Positions 51,145-60,251 of a stretch of DNA of 64,000 bases are shown here, in pieces. This DNA is from Bradyrhizobium sp. AUGA SZCCT0176. Lineage in GTDB: Bacteria > Pseudomonadota > Alphaproteobacteria > Rhizobiales > Xanthobacteraceae. Location: the NCBI RefSeq assembly GCF_018130145.1, contig NZ_JAFCMB010000029.1:1-64000 (forward strand). The letters run 5' to 3'. Position numbers and translations under genes: made by a program. The notes below the pieces were generated by a model. It saw only the letters and a list, made by a program, of their open reading frames with translations. It had not been told where the DNA came from and did not search any database. Every line of letters begins with the position of its first letter. Position 1 is the first letter of the stretch.

Positions 51145-51201
51145 TTTCGCTCCCAAATCCAGGACTCCTCCGATGAGCGAATCCGATTACATTGCCGGGC
51201 G

Positions 51202-52371
51202 ATGCCCCGCGCGACAAAACCCCACCCCCTGACCAAGGCCGAGGCCCGGCGAATCTGGCTGCGTGCCCAGCGGCTCGATACGCCTGACCCGTTCGGCGAG
51301 GGGCCGGGGGCCACTGCCGCCGCGGTGGAGCATCTCGGCTATGTGCAGATCGACACCATCAACGTGATCGAGCGCTGCCACCACCACATTCTCTTCAGCC
51401 GCATTCCCAACTATCGGCGCGCGGACCTGCGGCAGGCCCAGAGCGTCGACAAGAGCGTGTTCGAATACTGGACCCATGCGCTGGCCTATGTGCCGTCGAA
51501 GGATTTTCGCTTCTTCGTGCCGGGCATGAAGCTGCACAAGCGCGAGGGCCATAAATGGTTCGCGTCCGTCAGCCCCGCCGACACCCGCAAGGTGATGCGG
51601 CTGCTCAAGCGCGACGGCGCGCTGACCATCCGCGACATCGAGGACGACGTGCTGACCGAGAAGGAGCATCTGTGGGCGAGCCGCAAGCCGTCGAAGCGCG
51701 CGCTGCAGCTGGCGTTCTATACCGGCGCGGTCACCATTTCCGAACGCACCGGCATGCTGAAGACATATGAGCTGATGACGCGGCATTTCGGCTGGGACAA
51801 GCCGCCGAAGCCGGCATCGATCCTCGAGACGACCACCTATCTGCTCGACCGCGCCTTGCGCGCGCAGGGACTCGTCAGCCTCGATTCGATCTGCCATCTC
51901 GATGCGCCGAGCAAGGCCGCGGTCCGCCGCCTGATCGAGGCGCGCGTCCGCCGCAAGGAGATGGTGGCGATCGCCCTCGAAGGCGCGGGCAAGCAGGAAC
52001 ATTGGGCGCGGGCAGAGACGCTGGAGCAACCCGCAGGCGAGCGCGATGGCGGCCTCGTGCACGTCCTCTCGCCGTTCGATCCCCTGATCATCCAGCGCAA
52101 GCGCACCGAATTGTTCTTCGATTACGGCCATCGTTTCGAGGCCTATGTACCCCGGGAAAAGCGCCTGTTCGGCTATTTCGCGCTGCCGGTGCTGGTCGGC
52201 GAAGACATCGTTGCCGCGATCGATCTGAAGACCGACCGCAAGGAAAAGAAATTGCTGGTGCAGAAATGGAACTGGGTCGGCAAGGGCGCCGCGAAGGCTC
52301 CGCGCAAGGAGCACAAGCGCCGCATCGAGGAGGAACTGCATCGCTTCGAGCGGTTTCAACTGGCGGAGTGA
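51202..52371 (+). CDS. YcaQ-type (HTH_42) DNA glycosylase-like protein
   Basis: This 389-residue protein of the HTH_42/YcaQ family has tandem winged-helix domains and the Q49-I-D51 motif (YVQIDTINVI) that matches the QxD active site of YcaQ/AlkX-type DNA glycosylases. Those enzymes repair interstrand crosslinks and bulky alkyl lesions. Further family landmarks are RCHHHILFSRIPNY, FEYWTHALAYVPSKDF and LSPFDPLI. It is cytoplasmic. It stands alone; the MFS gene begins 131 bases later. Confidence 0.85.
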   Translation: MPRATKPHPLTKAEARRIWLRAQRLDTPDPFGEGPGATAAAVEHLGYVQIDTINVIERCHHHILFSRIPNYRRADLRQAQSVDKSVFEYWTHALAYVPSKDFRFFVPGMKLHKREGHKWFASVSPADTRKVMRLLKRDGALTIRDIEDDVLTEKEHLWASRKPSKRALQLAFYTGAVTISERTGMLKTYELMTRHFGWDKPPKPASILETTTYLLDRALRAQGLVSLDSICHLDAPSKAAVRRLIEARVRRKEMVAIALEGAGKQEHWARAETLEQPAGERDGGLVHVLSPFDPLIIQRKRTELFFDYGHRFEAYVPREKRLFGYFALPVLVGEDIVAAIDLKTDRKEKKLLVQKWNWVGKGAAKAPRKEHKRRIEEELHRFERFQLAE

Positions 52372-52502
52372 AGCGCAGCCATTGCGTCCCGCGCATTGCC
52401 CCCATCCGATTGCGGATGCGCTGCTCCCGCAAATCGGATTGACACCGTTTTGCCAATGCTCAAAACCCCGGCAACAGCAACAAACGGCCCGGGAACAAAC
52501 TT

Positions 52503-53837
52503 ATGAGCCTTGCCACCACGTCAGTCGCCGCCGGCGGCGCCAGGAGCGACATCGAAACCTCGACCATCCGCACGATCTCATGGCGGCTCATTCCATTCCT
52601 TATCCTGGCCTATTTCTTCTCCTATCTCGACCGCGTCAATCTCGGCTTCGCCGCGCTCACCATGAACGCGGAACTGAAATTCACGCCGCTGATCTTCGCC
52701 TGGGGCGCCGGCATCTTCTTCATCGGTTATTTCATCTTCGAGGTGCCGAGTAACCTCGCGCTGGAAAAATTCGGCGCCAGCCGCTGGATCGCCCGCATCA
52801 TGGTGACCTGGGGCATCATCTCGGCGGCGATGGCGCTGGTGAGTGGCGAACTGAGTTTTTACGTGCTGCGCTTTCTGCTTGGCGTCGCCGAAGCCGGCTT
52901 CTTTCCCGGCATCATTCTCTATCTGACCTATTGGTATCCGGCGGAGTATCGCGCGCGCTTCCTCGCCGCGTTTGCGATCGCCGTTCCCGTCTCGACCGTG
53001 ATCGGCGCGCCGATCTCGGGCCTGCTGCTCGGGCTCGACGGCATGATGGGGCTGAAGGGTTGGCAGTGGCTGTTCATTCTCGAGGGTATTCCCTCCGTGC
53101 TGCTCGGCATCGTCACCTGGTTCTATCTCACCGATAAACCTGAGAAGGCGGATTGGCTCACATCGGAGCAGAAGGCGTGGCTGGCGGCAAAGCTGCAGGC
53201 GGAGATCGCGACCAAGCAGGCGGCAAAGCACCTGACGCTCGGGCAGGCGCTGTCGTCGCCGAAGGTGCTCATGCTGAGCGTCGTCTATTTCGGCTTCGTC
53301 GGTGCGCTCTACGGCATGCAGTTCTGGTTGCCGCAGATCGTCAAAGCATTCGGCCTCAGCAATGCGCAGACCGGTTTCGTCACCGCGATCCCGTTCCTGT
53401 TCGGCACCATCGCGATGACCCTGTGGGCGCGGCACTCCGACGCCACGCGCGAACGCGTCGCCCATGTCGGTGGGCCGCTGCTGCTCACCGCCGTCGCGCT
53501 CGGCGCCTCCAGCTACATCACCGATCCCGTCACGACGATGGTCCTGCTGACGATCGCCGCGATCGGCGTGTTCTGTACCTTCGCGGTGTTCTGGACGTTG
53601 CCGACGGCGTGGCTGTCGGGCACGGCCGCAGCCGGCGCGATCGCGCTGATCAATTCGATCGGCAACCTCGCGGGTTTTGGCGGGCCGTATCTGGTCGGCT
53701 GGGTCAAGGAAGCCACCGGAAGCACATCGACCGGCTTGCTGGTGCTGTCGCTGCTGCCGCTTGCGGCGGGGCTGCTGGTGTTTCTCGGCGGCCACGACAC
53801 CAAGACCGAGTTCGGCGCAGCAGGGCAGAGGAAATAG
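52503..53837 (+). CDS. MFS transporter (anion:cation symporter family)
   Basis: This 444-residue protein has 12 membrane segments. The N-terminus with YFFSYLDRVNLGFAALTMNAEL and the loop FLLGVAEAGFFPGIILYLTYWYPAEYRAR are typical of the ACS family (phthalate, 4-hydroxyphenylacetate and hexuronate permeases). It imports an organic anion with protons. No catabolic enzyme is adjacent. The ATG at 52503 follows an A-rich stretch without a strong Shine-Dalgarno. Confidence 0.9.
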   Translation: MSLATTSVAAGGARSDIETSTIRTISWRLIPFLILAYFFSYLDRVNLGFAALTMNAELKFTPLIFAWGAGIFFIGYFIFEVPSNLALEKFGASRWIARIMVTWGIISAAMALVSGELSFYVLRFLLGVAEAGFFPGIILYLTYWYPAEYRARFLAAFAIAVPVSTVIGAPISGLLLGLDGMMGLKGWQWLFILEGIPSVLLGIVTWFYLTDKPEKADWLTSEQKAWLAAKLQAEIATKQAAKHLTLGQALSSPKVLMLSVVYFGFVGALYGMQFWLPQIVKAFGLSNAQTGFVTAIPFLFGTIAMTLWARHSDATRERVAHVGGPLLLTAVALGASSYITDPVTTMVLLTIAAIGVFCTFAVFWTLPTAWLSGTAAAGAIALINSIGNLAGFGGPYLVGWVKEATGSTSTGLLVLSLLPLAAGLLVFLGGHDTKTEFGAAGQRK

Positions 53838-53846
53838 TTTCTGTCC

Positions 53847-53882
53847 TCCCGGCCTAGTGCGCAATTGCGCACTAGGCCGGGA
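53847..53882. repeat. perfect 36-bp palindrome
   Basis: The arms TCCCGGCCTAGTGCGCAA and its exact complement meet without a loop base at 53864/53865. It lies 10 bases after the MFS stop and before the RND efflux promoter. As RNA it would form a long hairpin, so it could terminate the MFS transcript, although no T-run follows. Confidence 0.7.
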
Positions 53883-53916
53883 CGACAACGGTAATACCCC
53901 GTTAACTCACGAATTG

Positions 53917-53954
53917 GTGTTCACTGACGAATATTGACATTCGTCAGTGAACAC
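53917..53954. promoter_or_regulatory. inverted-repeat operator (candidate TetR site) at RND promoter
   Basis: GTGTTCACTGACGAAT (53917-53932) and its exact complement (53939-53954) flank ATTGAC, giving 16-bp arms around a 6-bp spacer. It covers the -35 box of the efflux promoter. The TetR gene at 58310, last in the operon, is the likely ligand. Confidence 0.7.
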
Positions 53955-53962
53955 TCAATAAT
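53934..53962 (+). promoter_or_regulatory. sigma-70-type promoter of the RND operon
   Basis: TTGACA at 53934-53939, 17-base spacer, AATAAT at 53957-53962. This is a near-consensus housekeeping promoter. The adaptor gene starts 31 bases downstream. Confidence 0.65.
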
Positions 53963-53993
53963 CTTCATCAGCATATAGCCGATGGAGAATTCG

Positions 53994-55100
53994 ATGTTCG
54001 CCAGATCCATTTTTTCCAGCTATTACAGGCTCTTGACCGGCGCGATGCTGGCGTTGGCGGTGTTCGCGCTGACCGGCTGCAATGAAAAGGCGGCCGAAAA
54101 AGCCGCTCCCGGGCGTCCGGTTCTGGTCGCCACCGTGCATTATGAGGCGGAAACGCCGGAACGTAGCTTCGTTGGCACCATCAGGCCCCGGATCGAGACC
54201 GACATGGGTTTCCGGGTCCCGGGCAAGGTCGCAAAGCGCCTCGTGGAAGTCGGCCAGACCGTTGATGTCGGCCAGCCGCTCGCCACCCTCGATGAAGTCG
54301 ATCTGAAGCTGCAGGCCGAGCAGTCCGAAGCGGAATACCGCGCCGCGACCGGCGTGCTGGCGCAGGCCTCCGCGTCCGAGCAGCGCGCCAAGGATCTGCG
54401 CGCCAAGGGCTGGACCACGGACGCGCAAATGGATCAGAGCCGCGCCGCCGCCGATGAGGCCCGGGCGCGCTTCTATCGCGCCGAACGTTCGGTCGAACTG
54501 ACCAAGAACTCTCTTTCTTATGCGACGCTGGTCGCCGATACCCGCGGCGTCGTCACCGCGACCCTGATCGACGCCGGCCAGGTCGTCGCCTCCGGCCAGA
54601 CCGCGGTCCGCGTCGCGCGCTTTGCCGAAAAGGAAGCCGTGGTCGCGATCCCGGAGACTCTGGTGGGCCGCGCCAAGGATGGCGCCGCCTCCGTCACGCT
54701 GTGGTCTGACGCCAACAAGAAATACGTTGCGAAGTTGCGCGAGATCGCGCCGACGGCGGATCCGGCAACGCGCACCTATCTGGCAAAGTTCTCGCTGCCC
54801 GGCGCCGGCGACAGCGTTTCGCTCGGCATGACCGCAACGTTGACGCTGTCCGATCCCGCCACCGAGAACGTCGCGAAGCTGCCGCTGTCGGCGCTGTACA
54901 GCCAGGGCGGCAATCCCTCGCTCTACATCGTGGACGATGCCGGCGCCGTGACGCTGAAGCCGGTCGTCGTGAAATCCTACGAGAGCAATTCCGTCGTCAT
55001 CACCGGCGGCGTGCCTGAAGGCGCCAAGGTTGTGGCGCTCGGCGTGCAGAAGCTCGATCCGGCCCAGAAGGTCAGGGTCGTCTCGTCGCTGTCGTTCTGA
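53994..55100 (+). CDS. RND efflux periplasmic adaptor (HlyD-type lipoprotein)
   Basis: This 368-residue membrane-fusion protein has a lipoprotein signal (MLALAVFALTGC, Cys about residue 26). It has the adaptor halves of the biotinyl-lipoyl domain (FVGTIRPRIETDMGFRVPGKVAKRL and TRGVVTATLIDAGQVVASGQ) around an alpha-helical hairpin (KLQAEQSEAEYRAATGVL). It links the RND pump to an outer-membrane channel. ATG 53994 has TGGAG 7 bases upstream and is preferred over ATG 53982. The pump gene follows after 38 bases. No outer-membrane channel gene is in the operon. Confidence 0.9.
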   Translation: MFARSIFSSYYRLLTGAMLALAVFALTGCNEKAAEKAAPGRPVLVATVHYEAETPERSFVGTIRPRIETDMGFRVPGKVAKRLVEVGQTVDVGQPLATLDEVDLKLQAEQSEAEYRAATGVLAQASASEQRAKDLRAKGWTTDAQMDQSRAAADEARARFYRAERSVELTKNSLSYATLVADTRGVVTATLIDAGQVVASGQTAVRVARFAEKEAVVAIPETLVGRAKDGAASVTLWSDANKKYVAKLREIAPTADPATRTYLAKFSLPGAGDSVSLGMTATLTLSDPATENVAKLPLSALYSQGGNPSLYIVDDAGAVTLKPVVVKSYESNSVVITGGVPEGAKVVALGVQKLDPAQKVRVVSSLSF

Positions 55101-55138
55101 TCCGCGGTCGGTAGCAACGGAAAACGTTGGAGAGTGAC

Positions 55139-58100
55139 ATGAAGCGCTTCAATCTTTCGGGCTGGGCGGTAAGCCATCCGACGCTGATCCTGTTCCTGAT
55201 GATCGCGCTGGGTGTGGCCGGCTTCTTCTCCTACGAGCGGCTTGGCCGCGCCGAGGATCCGTTCTTCACCGTGAAGGTGGTCAACGTCTCGGCGATCTGG
55301 CCGGGCGCCACGGCGCAGGAGATGCAGACCCAGGTCGCCGATCCCATCGAGAAGAAGCTGCAGGAGCTGCCTTACTTCGAGAAGGTACAGACCTATTCCA
55401 AGCCCGCGTTCACCGCGATGCAGGTCACGTTCAAGGATTCGACGCCGCCGGCGCAAGTGCCGTATCTGTTCTATTTGCTCCGCAAGAAGCTCGCCGACGT
55501 GCAGGGCCAGTTGCCGGCGGGCCTGCTCGGCCCCAACGTCAATGACGAATTCAGCGACGTCGATTCCATCCTCTATATGATGACCGGCGACGGCGCCGAT
55601 TACGCGCAGCTTAAGAAGGCCGCCGAGGGCATGCGCCAGCGGCTGCTGAAGGTACCCGGCGTCACCAAGGTCAATCTCTACGGCGCCCAGGACGAGCGCA
55701 TCTTCGTCGAATTCTCGCACGCCAAGCTGGCGACGATCGGCGTCACGCCGCAGGCGCTGTTCGATTCGCTGGCCAAGCAGAACAACGTCACGCCGGCCGG
55801 CACGGTGGAAACTTCCTCGCAGCGCGTGCCGCTGCGCGTCACCGGCGCGCTCGACGGCGCCAAGGCGGTTGCCGAGACGCCGGTCGAGAGCAACGGCCGC
55901 ATATTCCGCCTGGGCGATATCGCCACCGTCACCCACGGCTTCGTCGATCCGCCGACCTTCAAGGCGCGCCAGGAAGGCAAGCCCGCGCTCGGTATCGGCG
56001 TGGTCACCGCCAAAGGCGCCAACATCCTCGAGCTCGGCAAGGAAGTCGAGAACGCGAGCAATGACTTCATGAAGGCGGTGCCGCAGGGCATCAATGTCGA
56101 GCAGATCGCCGACCAGCCCAAGGTGGTCGAGCGCGCGGTCGGCGAGTTCGTGCACTCCTTCGTCGAAGCGCTGGCGATCGTGCTGTTCGTCTCGTTCCTG
56201 GCGCTTGGCTGGCGAACCGGCATCGTGGTGGCGATGTCGGTGCCGCTGGTGCTGGCGATCGTCTTCATCGTCATGAACGCGATGTCGATCGATCTGCACC
56301 GTATTACATTGGGCGCGCTGATCATCGCGCTCGGCCTGCTCGTCGACGACGCCATCATCGCGGTTGAGATGATGGTGGTGAAGATGGAGCAGGGCTGGGA
56401 CCGCGTTCGCGCGGCCTCCTTTGCCTGGGAATCGACTGCGTTTCCGATGCTCACGGGAACGCTGGTCACGGCCGCTGGCTTCCTCCCCATCGGCTTTGCC
56501 AATTCCGCGGTCGGCGAATATGCCGGCGGCATTTTCTGGATCGTGGCGATTTCGCTGGTGGCGTCCTGGTTCGTCGCGGTGATCTTCACGCCCTATATCG
56601 GCGTCAAGCTGCTGCCGAATATCAAGGTCCACCACAACCACGATCCGCACGCGGTCTATGAAACGCGCGTCTACCGCATCCTGCGCAGCATGGTGCAGTG
56701 GTGCGTCGACCACCGCATCAAGGTGGTGGTGGCGACGGTCGGCGTGTTCGCGCTCTCGATCGTCGGCTTCGGCAACGTCCAGCAGCAGTTCTTCCCGCTG
56801 TCGGAACGCCCCGAACTGTTCCTGCAGTTGCGCCTGCCCGAAGGCACCGCCTTCAACGTCACCGAAAAGTCGGTGAAGAAGGCCGAGGCGCTGCTCAAGG
56901 ACGACAAGGACATCGCGACCTACACCTCTTATGTCGGCCAGGGTTCGCCGCGGTTCTGGCTCGGCCTTAACCCGCAACTGCCGAACGAGGCCTTCGCCGA
57001 GATCGTGATCGTCTCCAAGGACGTCGACGCCCGCGAGCGCATCAAGGCGCGGCTGGAGAAGGCGGTCGCCGGCGGCGACCTCTCCGAGGCGCGTGTGCGC
57101 ATCGACCGCTTCAATTTCGGCCCGCCGGTCGGCTTCCCGGTCCAGTTCCGCGTGATCGGCCCCGACCCCAACAAGGTCCGCGACATCGCCTATCAGGTGC
57201 GTGACGTGATGCGGCAGAATCCCAATGCCCTCGAGCCGCAGCTCGACTGGAACGAGCAGTCGCCCTACCTCAAGCTCGTGGTCGATCAGGACCGTGCCCG
57301 TGCGCTGGGTCTTACCCCGCAGGACGTCTCGCAGGCACTCAGCATGCTGATCTCGGGTGCGCCGGTGACGACCATCCGCGACGGCATCGAGAAGGTCGGC
57401 GTGGTCGCCCGCGCCGTGCCCTCCGAGCGGCTCGATCTCGGCCATGTCGGCGACCTCACCGTGACGTCACGTAATGGGGTAGCCGTGCCGTTGCAGCAAA
57501 TTGCAAAAATCGAATATGCCCATGAGGAACCGATCCTGTGGCGGCGTAACCGCGACATGGCGATCACCGTGCGTACCGACGTCGCCGACGGCGTTCAGGC
57601 GCCCGACGTCACCAACCAGATCTGGCCGAAACTGCAGCAGATCCGCGATAGCCTCGAGCCGGCCTACCGGATCGAGCCGGGCGGTGCGTTCGAGGAATCC
57701 GCCAAGGGCAACGCCTCGATCGCCGTGCTGTTTCCGCTGATGGCGCTGGTGATGCTGACGCTGCTGATGATCCAGCTGCAGAGCTTCTCGCGCCTGATCC
57801 TGGTGTTCTTGACGGCGCCGCTCGGCATCGTCGGCGCCTCGCTCGGCCTCAACATCGCGGGCCAGCCGTTCGGCTTCGTGGCGCTGCTCGGGCTGATCGC
57901 GCTGGCCGGCATGATCATGCGCAACGCGGTCATTCTGGTCGACCAGATCGAGACCGACGTTTCCCATGGCATGACGCGCAAGGAAGCCATCGTCGAAGCC
58001 ACCGTGCGGCGTGCCCGGCCGGTGATCCTGACGGCGCTGGCCGCGATCCTGGCCATGATTCCGCTGTCGCGTTCGGCCTTCTGGGGTCCGATGGCGATCA

Positions 58101-58291
58101 CCATCATGGGCGGTTTGTTCGTTGCAACCTTCCTGACCTTGCTGTACCTGCCGGGCCTCTACGCGCTCTGGTTCCGCAAGAGCCTGGAAGAAAGCGGCCA
58201 AGCCAAGCAGCCCGATCTTGCGCCGCAACATGCCGCCAAGGAGCTGAGCACGTCTCCACTCGCATTTCCGCTTGCCGACGCGGCAGAATAA
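55139..58291 (+). CDS. RND-family efflux pump (HAE1-type permease)
   Basis: This protein of about 1050 residues has 12 membrane segments and two large periplasmic loops. TM4 carries the proton-relay pair in ALGLLVDDAIIAVEMMV. The family motif GRAEDPFFTVKVVNVSAIWPGATAQEM lies near the start. It should export hydrophobic drugs or toxic organics by proton antiport. ATG 55139 has GGAG upstream; TTG 55127 is in frame but unlikely. The TetR gene begins 18 bases after its stop. Confidence 0.93.
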   Translation: MKRFNLSGWAVSHPTLILFLMIALGVAGFFSYERLGRAEDPFFTVKVVNVSAIWPGATAQEMQTQVADPIEKKLQELPYFEKVQTYSKPAFTAMQVTFKDSTPPAQVPYLFYLLRKKLADVQGQLPAGLLGPNVNDEFSDVDSILYMMTGDGADYAQLKKAAEGMRQRLLKVPGVTKVNLYGAQDERIFVEFSHAKLATIGVTPQALFDSLAKQNNVTPAGTVETSSQRVPLRVTGALDGAKAVAETPVESNGRIFRLGDIATVTHGFVDPPTFKARQEGKPALGIGVVTAKGANILELGKEVENASNDFMKAVPQGINVEQIADQPKVVERAVGEFVHSFVEALAIVLFVSFLALGWRTGIVVAMSVPLVLAIVFIVMNAMSIDLHRITLGALIIALGLLVDDAIIAVEMMVVKMEQGWDRVRAASFAWESTAFPMLTGTLVTAAGFLPIGFANSAVGEYAGGIFWIVAISLVASWFVAVIFTPYIGVKLLPNIKVHHNHDPHAVYETRVYRILRSMVQWCVDHRIKVVVATVGVFALSIVGFGNVQQQFFPLSERPELFLQLRLPEGTAFNVTEKSVKKAEALLKDDKDIATYTSYVGQGSPRFWLGLNPQLPNEAFAEIVIVSKDVDARERIKARLEKAVAGGDLSEARVRIDRFNFGPPVGFPVQFRVIGPDPNKVRDIAYQVRDVMRQNPNALEPQLDWNEQSPYLKLVVDQDRARALGLTPQDVSQALSMLISGAPVTTIRDGIEKVGVVARAVPSERLDLGHVGDLTVTSRNGVAVPLQQIAKIEYAHEEPILWRRNRDMAITVRTDVADGVQAPDVTNQIWPKLQQIRDSLEPAYRIEPGGAFEESAKGNASIAVLFPLMALVMLTLLMIQLQSFSRLILVFLTAPLGIVGASLGLNIAGQPFGFVALLGLIALAGMIMRNAVILVDQIETDVSHGMTRKEAIVEATVRRARPVILTALAAILAMIPLSRSAFWGPMAITIMGGLFVATFLTLLYLPGLYALWFRKSLEESGQAKQPDLAPQHAAKELSTSPLAFPLADAAE

Positions 58292-58309
58292 TTGAACATT
58301 GGTTCTGAC

Positions 58310-58915
58310 ATGACGCTGATTGCTGAAAATGTGGAAACCGACACGCGGGAACGTATTCTCGTGGTGGCGGAGCGTCTGTTCCGGCAGCTCGGCTACCAGA
58401 AGACGACGGTCGCCGACATCGCCAAAGAACTGCGCATGAGCCCGGCCAACGTCTATCGTTTCTTCGATTCGAAGAAGTCGATCCACGAAGGCGTGGCGCG
58501 CACCCTGATGGGCGAGGTCGAGACCGAGGCGCGGCGGATCGTGGCGAAACCCGGTCCGGCCAAGCAGCGGCTGCGTGAGCTGCTCACGACCGTCAATCGC
58601 ATGAACTCGGAGCGCTATGTTGGCGATAACAAGCTGCATGAGATGGTCGCGATCGCGATGGAGGAAGACTGGGACGTCTGCGTCGCCCATATCGAGTGCG
58701 TCACCGGCATGATCGGCGAGGTGATCGGGCAGGGCGTGGCGTCCGGCGAGTTCGAGGCCCCCGACTTGCCGCTGGCCGCGCTCTGCACCTGCACCGGCAT
58801 GATCCGCTTTTTCCACCCGCAGATGATCGCGCAGGCCGTCAACAAGCCTACCGCCACAATCGACCAGATGATCGATTTCCTGTTCCGCGCGCTGGAGCCG
58901 CGGCAGGCGAAATAG
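58310..58915 (+). CDS. TetR/AcrR-family regulator of the RND operon
   Basis: This 201-residue repressor has a TetR HTH (TRERILVVAERLFRQLGYQKTTVADIAKELRMSPANVYRFFDSKKSI), followed by a ligand domain with a Cys pair (LAALCTCTGMIRFF). It is the last gene of the efflux operon, giving negative feedback through the inverted repeat at the operon promoter. The ATG at 58310 is preferred; an upstream TTG start would add six residues. Confidence 0.88.
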   Translation: MTLIAENVETDTRERILVVAERLFRQLGYQKTTVADIAKELRMSPANVYRFFDSKKSIHEGVARTLMGEVETEARRIVAKPGPAKQRLRELLTTVNRMNSERYVGDNKLHEMVAIAMEEDWDVCVAHIECVTGMIGEVIGQGVASGEFEAPDLPLAALCTCTGMIRFFHPQMIAQAVNKPTATIDQMIDFLFRALEPRQAK

Positions 58916-58928
58916 CCGGATTTCCGAC

Positions 58929-59013
58929 GTAGGGTGGGCAAAGGCGCATGCGCCGTGCCCGCCATTGCTACTTCAATAAAGTTGGCGGGAGGGCTACGCT
59001 TTGCCGCCCCTGC
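58929..59013. repeat. MITE-like repeat GTAGGGTGGGCAAAG, copy 2 (decayed)
   Basis: The left end GTAGGGTGGGCAAAG is exact at 58929-58943 and is followed by GCGC...GCGCCGTGCCC as in the copy at 46068. The right end (near 58993-59013) is degraded. Confidence 0.6.
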
Positions 59014-59034
59014 GATTGAAGGAAACACCGGAAA

Positions 59035-59667
59035 ATGGACGCCAAGAGCCCCAAAGACCTGCATTTTTACGAACCCGCCAAGGGCCACGGCCTCAAGCAC
59101 GACCCCTTCAACGCCATCATCGCGCCGCGCCCGATCGGGTGGATTTCGTCGCGTGATACCGAGGGCAACGTCAACCTGGCGCCCTACAGCTTCTTTAACG
59201 CGTTCTGCTACAAGCCGCCGATCATCGGCTTCTCCTCCACCAACTGGAAGGACAGCGCCGCCAACATCCAGGAGACCAGGGAGTTCGTCTGGAATCTCGC
59301 CACCAAGGATCTGGCGCAGCAGATGAACGCCACCGCGGCCCACGTCGCCCGCGACGTCAGCGAGTTCAATATCGCCGGCCTCACGGCGGTACCCGGCAAG
59401 CTCGTCAACGTGCCCCGCGTCGCCGAAAGCCCGGTGTCGTTCGAATGCCGCCTGACGCAGATCATTCAGCTGCAGGGCGTCAATGGCGACAAGGCGCAGG
59501 CCTGGCTGACGCTCGGCGAAGTCGTCGCCGTCCACATCGACAAGGCCATGATCAAGGACGGCGTCTACCAGACCGCGATGGCCCGCCCGATCGTCCGCGC
59601 CGGCCGCAGCGGCGACTATTTCGAGATCAAGCCGGAAAACATGTTCGAGATGATCCGCCCGGATTGA
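59035..59667 (+). CDS. flavin reductase-like (FMN split-barrel) protein
   Basis: This 210-residue protein of the flavin-reductase family has HGLKHDPFNAIIAPRPIGWISSRDTEGNVNLAPYSFFNAFCYKPPIIGF, the FMN-binding start of the split-barrel fold. It ends with a GEVVAVHIDKAMIKDGVYQ module. Members reduce flavin with NAD(P)H or act as hypothetical FMN proteins. No partner monooxygenase is adjacent. AAGGAA lies upstream of the ATG. Confidence 0.82.
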   Translation: MDAKSPKDLHFYEPAKGHGLKHDPFNAIIAPRPIGWISSRDTEGNVNLAPYSFFNAFCYKPPIIGFSSTNWKDSAANIQETREFVWNLATKDLAQQMNATAAHVARDVSEFNIAGLTAVPGKLVNVPRVAESPVSFECRLTQIIQLQGVNGDKAQAWLTLGEVVAVHIDKAMIKDGVYQTAMARPIVRAGRSGDYFEIKPENMFEMIRPD

Positions 59668-59827
59668 TCGCCTCGCCCGGCGCTTCGCGGGGTCCGCAAA
59701 TCGTTCCTGCAATTGAACCAACACCGGTTCCGGCCACACCCAAGCCGTGTTGCGCGGATGCAACGAATGCCGTGACCAGGCCGATTGCGGCCTGGTCATC
59801 GAAGCAGCGCTTGATGACGGGTGTCGA

Positions 59828-60085
59828 ATGCAGTTTTTCCTTTGTGAGATCGTCGCTCGCCTCGTCGCGATCTATTTTTGCTTCGATTGCGGCCGCAGAT
59901 TCTGGAATGGCCTCGTCGAAAGAAAAATCGAGCTCGAGGGCGAGGATATTCTGGACTACGAGACCTGGATTTTTCAGAAAGACGAAGCGCCGGTCCGTTA
60001 CTGGATCTCAATGGGCTGGAATTTGATCACCCTGGCTGCGTGCGTCGTTGTTGCGATATTCGGGTGGTGGCTGCCAAAGACCTGA
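59828..60085 (+). CDS. small membrane protein
   Basis: This 85-residue protein begins MQFFLCEIVARLVAIYFCFDCGRRFW. It has an N-terminal amphipathic/hydrophobic segment, a charged middle (ERKIELEGEDILDYETW) and one clear membrane segment (LITLAACVVVAIFGWWLP) at the end. No family is recognised. An in-frame ATG at 59747 would add 27 residues containing several Cys; that part shows less coding character. Confidence 0.55.
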   Translation: MQFFLCEIVARLVAIYFCFDCGRRFWNGLVERKIELEGEDILDYETWIFQKDEAPVRYWISMGWNLITLAACVVVAIFGWWLPKT

Positions 60086-60251
60086 GCCTCCGCTGTCGCA
60101 GCATGCGGCTCAACCCAATCGCCCCGCACGACAATGGCTGGTCCTGAACCGGCTTGGCGCTGGACGCGACCAATTGTCCGGTCGGCCACGCCGGCCAGTT
60201 GCCGGCAATGATTTCTCCCTTGATCCAGCCAAATTAGTTTTAGAGACGAAC

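Noticed and set aside
54977..57445. 822-codon minus-strand open frame within the RND operon
   Set aside because: Antisense shadow of the RND pump with Asp/Arg/His-rich low-complexity translation.
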